This document shows, in pieces, positions 1-7,116 of a stretch of 64,000 bases of DNA. The notes beneath the pieces were generated by a model. The model saw nothing but the letters and a program-made list of their open reading frames with translations, was not told the origin of the DNA and searched no databases. This DNA comes from DAISVY01 sp036826635 (GTDB lineage Bacteria; Zixibacteria; MSB-5A5; GN15; FEB-12), in contig DAISVY010000003.1 of NCBI GenBank assembly GCA_036826635.1, positions 62,001 through 126,000 on the forward strand, in the 5' to 3' direction. Both the position numbers and the translations under genes were made by a program. Every line of letters begins with the position of its first letter. Within the stretch, counting starts at the first letter, position 1.

Positions 1-1080
1 GCGGGATCATGGGAGATGACCCATGTTTGCAAGCCTTATGATGCCGCGGCTCATGTTTTTATACCGGTCGACTCTCAGGAAACCGACAAGGGTATAGACC
101 TGGCCGCCGTGAACCTTCCTCATTTCAAAGGTCTTCTTTCATTCTTCACGCAACCTGATCAGGTCTTTGCCGATGAATTGATCGGCCGTCTGAAAGTGAT
201 CGCCTGTCTCGAAAAACCCAATCTCGTGCATTCGGAATCGACCCAATACCCGATCCCGGCTGAATATCTTAGCGCTCTGAGGCAGGAGTTGAAAGCTGGT
301 GCGAATGATGCTCAACTGATGATCTGGGGACCGCCGGAAGATGTTAAGACGGCTCTTGATATCATTGAGGAGCGTTGTCGGATGGCTTTCGATGGTGTGC
401 CGAATGAAACGCGAAAGTCCCTTCCGGGCGGTATTACGATTTTCGAGCGAGTCCTGCCCGGTCCTGATCGGATGTATCCCGATACCGATTCGGCACCGAT
501 CCCGGTTGGGGAAGAACAGATCGAGACCGCCCGCGCACGGCTTCCTGTCGATTTGGAAAAGACCTTGGAGAAACTTCGGGACTGGAAGGTTCCGGAGGAT
601 GCTTACTATTATCTCATTACGCGCTGTCTGATTGATCCGATTGAACGTGTCGTGACGGCCACTGGTTGGTCACCGTCGTTTGTCGCCGTTTTGTTCGGTC
701 ATACTTTGAAAGGTTTGCAGCGGCGCAATCGGGATCTGGCCGCGTTTCCGGAAAAACGCGTAGAAGAAATTTGCCGGTACATTACGGATCGGGGGCTTCA
801 CCGCGATCTGGCCAAACCTTTGTTGTCGGTTTCTTTCCGGCAGCCGTCGGCCTCTCTTGACTCACTGTGCGATTCTCTGTGCACCGGCGATGGCGACCGG
901 GAAGAGGTGTTTGCGGAGATTTCGCAACTGAGCGCTCGTTTTCACCGACATGATCGCTCGGTCAAACCCAATGCGTGTCGGCGCTGGATTGTCGGTCAAT
1001 TGAAAAGCCGGGCAATGGGTACTACGATACCGCTTGCCGAGCTGTCTTCCCGCATCGAAGAGGATCATTGTAATGGCTGA
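1..1080 (+). CDS. gatE: GatE: archaeal-type Glu-tRNA(Gln) amidotransferase subunit E (5' truncated by window)
   Basis: The reading frame is open at the window edge, so the N-terminal part is missing; about 359 C-terminal residues remain of a family usually a little over 600 long. GatE binds Glu-tRNA(Gln), phosphorylates the glutamyl group and, with ammonia from GatD, makes Gln-tRNA(Gln). Visible parts in order: a GAD-type insert (HFKGLL...ADEL), a family-diagnostic stretch from NETRK to LPGPDRMYPDTD (about residues 135-165), then a helical YqeY-like tRNA-binding tail. The MYPDTD stretch and the GAD insert separate it from bacterial GatB, which lacks the insert. The stop codon overlaps the gatD start, so the two are translationally coupled. 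GatE is known as an archaeal protein, yet the rest of the window is clearly bacterial. Identity is secure; its origin is open. Confidence 0.93.
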   Translation, partial: AGSWEMTHVCKPYDAAAHVFIPVDSQETDKGIDLAAVNLPHFKGLLSFFTQPDQVFADELIGRLKVIACLEKPNLVHSESTQYPIPAEYLSALRQELKAGANDAQLMIWGPPEDVKTALDIIEERCRMAFDGVPNETRKSLPGGITIFERVLPGPDRMYPDTDSAPIPVGEEQIETARARLPVDLEKTLEKLRDWKVPEDAYYYLITRCLIDPIERVVTATGWSPSFVAVLFGHTLKGLQRRNRDLAAFPEKRVEEICRYITDRGLHRDLAKPLLSVSFRQPSASLDSLCDSLCTGDGDREEVFAEISQLSARFHRHDRSVKPNACRRWIVGQLKSRAMGTTIPLAELSSRIEEDHCNG

Positions 1081-2455
1081 TGAGCTTAAAGGATACAAAG
1101 GCAGTGCCCGGGCGATTCTCGAATCGTTCAAAGTCGCGGTTTGGAGCGACACTGTTATAAAAACCACCCGCGGCGAATTCAAAGGAATCATTCTCCCGCG
1201 TTCGGAAACCGACGACGATTCCCATATCGTTCTGAAACTGGCGACCGGTTACAACATCGGTATCGATGCGGCTACGGTTCTTAACATCGTCGAAAACGGC
1301 CGCAAGGAAGCTCACTATAAAATTCCCGAAAAAGAGTTCCCGTTCAGTGAAGGCAAGCCGGATATCAAGTTGTTCGGTACCGGCGGGACCATCGCTTCCC
1401 GGCTCGATTATCGCACCGGGGCGGTTATCCCGGCTTTCTCGCCCGGTGAACTGTATGGGGCGGTTCCGGAACTGGCCGAAATATGTAATCTCACCACCGA
1501 GAAACTGTTTGCGGTCTTCTCCGAAAACATGGGCCCGGAGCAGTATAAAAAGCTGGCCGTGGCTATAGGTCAGGAGATCGAGAAAGGTGTCGACGGTATT
1601 GTCATCGGGCACGGTACGGACACTATGCACCACACCGGCGGAGCCCTGGCTTTCATGGTGCAGCATTCACCGGTGCCCATAGTTTTGGTCGGTTCGCAAC
1701 GGTCGTCCGACCGGCCGTCGTCCGACGCGGCTCTTAATCTTATCCATGCCACCAAGGCGGCCGCGGAATCGGACATCGCCGAGGTGATGGTTTGTATGTT
1801 CGGGCCGACTTCCGACGAGTACGGTTTACTGCATCGCGGCACCCGGGTAAGAAAAATGCACTCGTCTTATCGGTCGACTTTTCGGACTATCGGCGATATT
1901 CCCTTAGCCAGGGTTACGCGCGACGAGATTATTCCCATGAAGCATGACTATAATCGCCGCCGTAAGGATCGACACGTCGATGTTCTTCCGTATTTCGAGG
2001 AAAAAGTCGCCCTTGTATACTATTATCCTAACATGCATCCCGATATCATCGATGCTCTGGTTGACAACAACTATCGGGGTATCGTGATAGCCGGAACCGG
2101 TCTGGGCCATGTCAACAAGCCGGTTTACCCGGCCATCAAGCGGGCTATCAAAGCCGGGGTGGCTATTTATATGACGGTGCAGACGCTCTGGGGCTATGTT
2201 CAGATGTATGTGTATGATACCGGCCGCGATCTTATGAGCATAGGTATCATTCCCGCCGAAAACATGCTTCCCGAAGTGGCTTATGTCAAACTGGGCTGGG
2301 CGCTTGGCCAGACCGATGATCTGAACAAAGTCCGGGAGCTTATGCTTACGCCGGTCTGCGGTGAGATAACCGAGAGAGAACCTTACAACGGATATCTGGT
2401 CTTGCAGGGGGGCGTGCCCGAAGTCGAAGAGTTTATCCGCAAAGTACACAAATAG
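1073..2455 (+). CDS. gatD: GatD: Glu-tRNA(Gln) amidotransferase subunit D (asparaginase-like)
   Basis: GatD supplies ammonia to GatE by hydrolysing an amide donor. The 460-residue protein has the GatD N-terminal domain (residues 1-75, ending HIVLKLATGYNIGID) followed by a type I/II asparaginase fold. The four asparaginase catalytic residues can be read: Thr106 in GTGGTIAS, Thr182 and Asp183 in GHGTDTM, and Lys261 in RVRKMHSS. The N-terminal domain distinguishes GatD from ordinary asparaginase. The start is the ATG at 1073, inside the last codons of gatE, with a GAAGAGG ribosome site nine bases upstream; an in-frame upstream start at 1034 would overlap gatE further and lacks a better site. The gatE-gatD order and coupling argue for a working amidotransferase rather than a stray asparaginase. 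Confidence 0.95.
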   Translation: MADELKGYKGSARAILESFKVAVWSDTVIKTTRGEFKGIILPRSETDDDSHIVLKLATGYNIGIDAATVLNIVENGRKEAHYKIPEKEFPFSEGKPDIKLFGTGGTIASRLDYRTGAVIPAFSPGELYGAVPELAEICNLTTEKLFAVFSENMGPEQYKKLAVAIGQEIEKGVDGIVIGHGTDTMHHTGGALAFMVQHSPVPIVLVGSQRSSDRPSSDAALNLIHATKAAAESDIAEVMVCMFGPTSDEYGLLHRGTRVRKMHSSYRSTFRTIGDIPLARVTRDEIIPMKHDYNRRRKDRHVDVLPYFEEKVALVYYYPNMHPDIIDALVDNNYRGIVIAGTGLGHVNKPVYPAIKRAIKAGVAIYMTVQTLWGYVQMYVYDTGRDLMSIGIIPAENMLPEVAYVKLGWALGQTDDLNKVRELMLTPVCGEITEREPYNGYLVLQGGVPEVEEFIRKVHK

Positions 2456-2604
2456 CCGTGTCTCTTCTTCCGGGTCTCTTTTCAGGGCTGATATATATAC
2501 AATTGTGATCTCACCGTGCGGGGCGAGCCGGCCGGCCGTTGCGTAAGAATGTTAACCGCGAGCAAACCGGTTATTGTCGGTCCGATCTGCCCGCGGTTGT
2601 GTTG
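2456..2604. other. Short convergent intergenic gap after gatD
   Basis: The gap separates gatD from the oppositely oriented ABC exporter genes. It holds a loose inverted repeat (ACCGCG ... CGCGGT, about 2550-2595) without a T-run. No clear terminator or gene is seen. Confidence 0.4.
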
Positions 2605-4404
2605 CTATTCTTTGGCGATGTCTTCCTCGAGTCGCCATCGTTTGTAAATGGAAGCGTAGTGACCGCCTTTGGCTATTAGCTCGGTATGCCTTCCGCTTTC
2701 CACTACCTTTCCGTTCTCCAGACAGTAGATCGCGTCCACTTGCTCAAGAGTGCCCGGTCGGTGAGTGATGAGAATAGCACTCATGCCCGGCATCACTTCA
2801 TGCAGCCGATCCCACAGAACTGCTTCGGTACGAGAGTCGAGAGCCGAAGTACAGTCGTCAAGAATCAGGATGCTCGGTTTCCCGACCAGTGCCCGGGCCA
2901 GGGCCAAGCGCTGTTTCTGACCGCCCGAAAGCATCATGCCCCGTGTTCCGACCGGTGTGTCGAGTCCCTCGGGAAACTCGGCGATCTCATCCTTCAACTG
3001 GGCGACCTCGACAGCCCACGCGATCAGTTCGTCCGAAATATCGTCCCGTCCGAGCAGGATGTTATTGCGCAGTGTATCGCTGAACAACACCGGTTCCTGC
3101 GGTACGTATCCGATCACGCGACGCAGGTCGGCCAGCCGAAACTTACGCAGATCATGACCGTCCAGCCGGACGGTTCCGCCGGTAGGATCGACCAGACGGG
3201 GGACCATGTTCACCAGCCAGCTTTTGCCGGAACCGACTTTACCGACCAGTGCTATGGTGTCGCCCGGTTTAACCTCCAGCGAGATATCGTCGACGATTTT
3301 TCGCTTTGAGTTCGGGAAAGTGAAACAGGTTCCCGAGAATTCCAGTCGTCCCTCGAGTTTCGTCTGATGGTCGTTTGTCCCGTCGTCGGTGACCATTGGC
3401 GGAACTTTCTCCAGTTCCTGAAGACGGTCGATGGATACTGCTGACTGGCGCGACTTCACCAGAAACTGACCGATATCGAACATCGGGAAGACCAGGTAAA
3501 CCACGTAGTAGATGAACGTGGCCATGGCTCCCACCGACAGGTCCGACGATATTACCTTGTAACCTCCGATGATCAGAACAATCACCATGGCGAACTGCCA
3601 GATGTACATGTACATCGAGTCGACAACCGTGGCCATTATGACGGAGTCGATTTCGGCCTGGCGTCGTTCACCGGCTGCCCGGTCGAACTTCATCCGTTGT
3701 GCTGTCTCTCGCACGTACGCTTTGACGACTCGTATGCCCGAGAAGCAGGCTTCCATGACGTCATTGAACAGCGAAATGCGCTTTTGCAGGTTGTCATAGC
3801 GCCGATCCAGAGCCGATGAGGTCTTGAAGAAAATCAACACCAGAATCGGCAGCGGCCCGGCCGTCCACAGCGTCAGCCACGGGTCTATATTGATCATCAT
3901 GGTCAGCACGAAGGCGATGACCAGCAGCGCCTCGTAAAGCCGAAATATGCCCGAACAGGCGAACCAGGACAGCTTCTCGGCCACATCATCGGTCATGCGA
4001 GTGACCAGATCGCCGGTCCGGAAACGGTTGAAGAAATCCGGCCCCTTGTAAGTCATGCGGTCGAAGGCATCCTGGCGAAATTTCCATTCCAGCTTAATGT
4101 TCATCCAGGCCCGGTGCGATTGCACGAAAGCATACAGGATGCTGGCCACCAATCCCATGAGGATGAAAGCCGCGCCGAAACTGGCCACCGGGGTCAGGTC
4201 CAGTTCCGTTCCGGCCCGTGTGATCAGCGAGGCCAGGAATTTGTCCGGCACTTGTCCCGTATCCAGAAAGTCGACGGTAAAGCCGAATAGCTGCGGGACT
4301 GTTACCTGGAAAAGGGTCTGGACCGGCGTCAGGATGACCAGAACCGCGAGAACATAATAATGCCCCCTGTAGAAACGCCAGAACCACCGTATTTTATCAA
4401 ACAT
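2605..4404 (-). CDS. ABC exporter half-transporter with degenerate catalytic glutamate (subunit 2)
   Basis: This 599-residue half-transporter has an N-terminal six-helix type I exporter membrane domain (about residues 1-310) and a C-terminal ATPase domain. Walker A is GKVGSGKS, the signature is the canonical LSGGQ, and the Walker B region reads ILILDDC: the catalytic Glu is replaced by Asp. The H-loop is ITHR. It starts inside the last codons of the upstream half-transporter (8-base overlap), so the two are co-translated. The Asp here and the altered signature in its partner are complementary. This is the known pattern of heterodimeric exporters such as BmrCD or TM287/288, with one degenerate and one working ATP site. 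Substrate (drug, lipid or peptide) cannot be told from sequence. Confidence 0.92.
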   Translation of the reverse strand: MFDKIRWFWRFYRGHYYVLAVLVILTPVQTLFQVTVPQLFGFTVDFLDTGQVPDKFLASLITRAGTELDLTPVASFGAAFILMGLVASILYAFVQSHRAWMNIKLEWKFRQDAFDRMTYKGPDFFNRFRTGDLVTRMTDDVAEKLSWFACSGIFRLYEALLVIAFVLTMMINIDPWLTLWTAGPLPILVLIFFKTSSALDRRYDNLQKRISLFNDVMEACFSGIRVVKAYVRETAQRMKFDRAAGERRQAEIDSVIMATVVDSMYMYIWQFAMVIVLIIGGYKVISSDLSVGAMATFIYYVVYLVFPMFDIGQFLVKSRQSAVSIDRLQELEKVPPMVTDDGTNDHQTKLEGRLEFSGTCFTFPNSKRKIVDDISLEVKPGDTIALVGKVGSGKSWLVNMVPRLVDPTGGTVRLDGHDLRKFRLADLRRVIGYVPQEPVLFSDTLRNNILLGRDDISDELIAWAVEVAQLKDEIAEFPEGLDTPVGTRGMMLSGGQKQRLALARALVGKPSILILDDCTSALDSRTEAVLWDRLHEVMPGMSAILITHRPGTLEQVDAIYCLENGKVVESGRHTELIAKGGHYASIYKRWRLEEDIAKE

Positions 4405-6193
4405 TACCGAGTGCTCCGTTTTTGTTCTTGAACTGCAGGTGGAACAGCTTCGAGTAGTAGCCGTTCTGCAACAACAGTTCCGTATGAGTGCCGCGCTCGA
4501 CTATTTCACCGCGGCGAATAACCATGATCTTGTCGACGTCGAGAATGGTCGACAGACGATGGGCGATCACCAGCGAGGTGCGGCCCGCCATGAGCTTTTT
4601 CAACGATTGTTGAATAGTCCGCTCTGTTGCCGGGTCGACCGAACTGGTTGCTTCATCCAGCACTAAAATTTCCGGGTCAAAAGCCAGGGCCCGCGCAAAC
4701 GATAAAAGCTGTCGCTCGCCGCGGCTGAAATTGGCCCCTTTCTCCGAAACCTCGGTGCCGTATCCCTCGGGCAGTCGCTCGACGAACCGGTCGGCGGCCA
4801 CTGTCCGGGCTGCGGCTACTACCTGTTCGCGACTTATCTCCTCGGCTTCAAGGCTGATATTGGCCGCGATATCACCCGGGAACAGGAATATATCCTGCAA
4901 CACCAGGGCGAAACGGCGACGCAACTCGGCCAGCGAAATCTGACGAATATCCACCCCGTCGACCGTGATACGTCCCTTCTGGGGATCGTACATGCGTAGC
5001 AGGAGCGAAATAACGGTTGTCTTGCCACCGCCGGTCACGCCCGCAAGGGCTACTCGGCCGCCCGCCGGGATGTCGAAACTTACATCTCTGAGCACCCACT
5101 CGTTGTCACCGCCGTACGAGAACCAGACATTCTCGAAACGAATGCCGTCCTTCAGACCGGGCCACGGAACGGGTGTTGGGGCGTCGACCAGTTTGGGCTT
5201 GGTGGCCAGTAGTGCAAAGATGCGTTTGGCTCCGGCGATGCCTTTCTGGAAATTGGCCAATTGCTCGGACGTTCGAAAGATCGGTTCGAACGAACGCCAG
5301 ATATTCACCAGAAACAAAACCATCTCACCGGCCGTCAGACCGAAACGATGTCCCAGCAGAAGTACCAGGCCGATCTTGACGTACTCGAAAAAGAATACCG
5401 TATTGAAGAACAGGCAGACGGCGATATTGACGTAAACGTCCTCGTCGAACTTGTCTTTATTCGCCCGAAATACCCGGCCTCGTGCATATTCACCCCGGTG
5501 GAAGATCTGGATAATCGACATTCCGTGAAGGAACTCCGTCAGTGTTGCTGTTACCTCCGCCATTCGCTTGCGTACTTCCAGAAAGCGGGGCGTGGTCATT
5601 TTATGAAAAATCCAGATGAGCAGGCCCAGCACCGGGATAATACTTACGAGAATAGCGGCCAGTCGCCAGTTGTAGTAGAACAAAACGCCGTATATACCGA
5701 TCAGCATGATAAAATCGGCCAGCACCAGCAACACGGTGTTCGTGAACAGGAGTCTCAGGGCTTCGGTGTCGGATTCCACCCGGGCCATGAGTCGCCCCAC
5801 CGGGTTACGATCAAAGAAAGCGATATCAAGCGTCAGCATGTGATGAAACAGCTTCTGCTTGAGTGCCAGCATTATGTCCTGCCCGATTGTCTCCAGTTTG
5901 ACCCGCAGGAAATACTGCGTTACGACAGTTATGATCTGGATAATACCGATGGCTGCGGCCAGCCAGATCAGGCCGGAAAAATCTTTCTGCACCAGCGGAC
6001 CGTCGATGGCGTTCTTCAGAAGAATCGGCCAGCACAATGAGAGAAGGGTCGAAGTGGCAAGCAGACCGAAGGAGAACAGCAGTCTTTTGCGATGCTCTTT
6101 CAGAAAAGGCAGCAACCGGCTAAAAGCCCGGCGCGTACCTATATCCGCTTCTGCCTGTGTAACTTGTTCGTTTTCATAAAAATCACTGGTCAT
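4397..6193 (-). CDS. ABC exporter half-transporter with intact catalytic glutamate (subunit 1)
   Basis: First gene of the exporter pair, 598 residues: a cytoplasmic N-terminal tail, a six-helix membrane domain (about residues 30-330) and an ATPase domain. Walker A is GVTGGGKT, Walker B with catalytic Glu is ILVLDEATSSVD, the H-loop is IAHRLST, and the signature is the non-canonical FSRGE. In the heterodimer its Walker sites would pair with the partner's LSGGQ to form the active site. The ATG at 6193 is chosen over a TTG five codons upstream because the purine-rich AGGGTAAGG lies directly before it. A hairpin terminator and a structured RNA candidate lie just upstream on the same strand, so the pair may be controlled by its leader. 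Confidence 0.92.
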   Translation of the reverse strand: MTSDFYENEQVTQAEADIGTRRAFSRLLPFLKEHRKRLLFSFGLLATSTLLSLCWPILLKNAIDGPLVQKDFSGLIWLAAAIGIIQIITVVTQYFLRVKLETIGQDIMLALKQKLFHHMLTLDIAFFDRNPVGRLMARVESDTEALRLLFTNTVLLVLADFIMLIGIYGVLFYYNWRLAAILVSIIPVLGLLIWIFHKMTTPRFLEVRKRMAEVTATLTEFLHGMSIIQIFHRGEYARGRVFRANKDKFDEDVYVNIAVCLFFNTVFFFEYVKIGLVLLLGHRFGLTAGEMVLFLVNIWRSFEPIFRTSEQLANFQKGIAGAKRIFALLATKPKLVDAPTPVPWPGLKDGIRFENVWFSYGGDNEWVLRDVSFDIPAGGRVALAGVTGGGKTTVISLLLRMYDPQKGRITVDGVDIRQISLAELRRRFALVLQDIFLFPGDIAANISLEAEEISREQVVAAARTVAADRFVERLPEGYGTEVSEKGANFSRGERQLLSFARALAFDPEILVLDEATSSVDPATERTIQQSLKKLMAGRTSLVIAHRLSTILDVDKIMVIRRGEIVERGTHTELLLQNGYYSKLFHLQFKNKNGALGNV

Positions 6194-6247
6194 TGCCTTA
6201 CCCTGCAAAGTAACTGTTTACGTCTCTGTTTCTTCCGGGTCGACGGG

Positions 6248-6362
6248 CAACAAAAACCCCGCCGAGCTTCTGGGTCGCGGCGGGTGCGGTTGTCATATGT
6301 AACGTAACTTTGCTTATGAACCGGGTACACCTCGCCCACGACGGACTACACCATTAGGTGTA
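6248..6362 (-). ncRNA. Structured RNA candidate (sRNA or exporter leader element)
   Basis: Read on the minus strand, a TATATT -10 box (plus-strand bases 6368-6373) is followed by about 114 bases that fold into three hairpins. The first is TACACC-TAAT-GGTGTA at the 5' end. The second is CGGTTCATA closing on TATGACAACCG around an A-rich loop. The third is the terminator stem CCCGCCG/CGGCGGG with a TTTTT tail. No good -35 box is visible and there is no open frame. The exporter ATG lies about 55 bases past the terminator on the same strand, so this could be an attenuator or riboswitch-like leader or an independent small RNA. I do not recognise a known RNA family in it. Confidence 0.45.
6251..6284 (-). 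terminator. Rho-independent terminator before the ABC exporter operon
   Basis: A seven-pair GC stem (CCCGCCG with CGGCGGG, plus-strand bases 6258-6264 and 6278-6284) is followed on the minus strand by TTTTT. It ends the structured RNA candidate rather than any protein gene. Confidence 0.75.
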
Positions 6363-6625
6363 ATGCAAATATAAATGCGCGAATTAGTCATTTGTGCATT
6401 CCTTGTCCGTTGCAGGTTAAATATGCATAAACGTACTACGGTGCTATAACCGATTTTGTTACAAAAATAGTCGTTTTACCGGTCTTTGTCAAAACAAATA
6501 TCGGCTGTTTTCGGAAATGCCCTTAAAAAAGTCAGGGGCACTGCCGATCTCACATTAATGCGGATCAGAATATGGACGAACCGGCCGGTCCGCGTTGTCC
6601 GGCCCGGGTTTGAGAGGAAAAAGCC
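6363..6625. other. AT-richer divergent intergenic region
   Basis: This gap lies between the minus-strand structured RNA/exporter unit and the plus-strand receiver gene. It holds the -10 box for the minus-strand RNA at 6368-6373. A GAGAGGA ribosome site for the receiver gene sits at its right end. No reading frame in it looks coding. Confidence 0.4.
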
Positions 6626-7003
6626 GTGACCGTATTGGTAATCGATGATGATCAGACAATCCAGTTGTTGGCCCGGAAAATCCTTGACCATGCCGGCCAC
6701 GAGGTGATTCTGTGCTCGAATGGATGGGACGGGATAGAAGAATTAGATAAAAACCCGGACGCCGTTGCGGTAGTTCTTATCGACTACTCCATGGAAGAAT
6801 TGTCGGGGGTCGATACCCTGCGCCGGTTGCGTCGTCTCGTGCCCGATTTGCCGGCCGTGTTTTCGTCCGGTAATCCCATGAGCAAAGACGATATTCCATC
6901 GGATCTGGTCGATTTTACCTCATTTCTGCCCAAACCGTATCGGGTTGCGGCTCTTGTCGAAGCTATCGAAGACGCCGCCGGGAAGGTCAGCGTTGCCCCC
7001 TGA
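6626..7003 (+). CDS. Stand-alone response regulator receiver protein (CheY-like)
   Basis: A single receiver domain of 125 residues with no output domain. The acidic pocket is Asp7-Asp9 (VIDDD), the phospho-acceptor is Asp53 (LIDYSM), the Thr/Ser switch position falls in VFSSGN (about 80-81), and the conserved Lys is Lys103 (LPKPY). It therefore looks able to be phosphorylated by a histidine kinase, which is not in the window. The start is GTG at 6626 with GAGAGGA seven bases upstream. It may signal through protein contact or shuttle phosphate in a relay; the neighbouring efflux genes give no clear partner. Confidence 0.9.
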   Translation: MTVLVIDDDQTIQLLARKILDHAGHEVILCSNGWDGIEELDKNPDAVAVVLIDYSMEELSGVDTLRRLRRLVPDLPAVFSSGNPMSKDDIPSDLVDFTSFLPKPYRVAALVEAIEDAAGKVSVAP

Positions 7004-7116
7004 CGTCTGTTCCTGCCGTTGAAGTCCGACTGCGGAAAAATTCCCTTTATAATGTAATCAGGTTTCGCTATTTTTTCGATTCGTTGCGGTTCCTGATTTT
7101 TGGAGTGACGATTTTG

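Noticed and set aside
6248..6362. 6S RNA
   Set aside because: Too short, and it forms three separate hairpins rather than one long hairpin with a central bubble.
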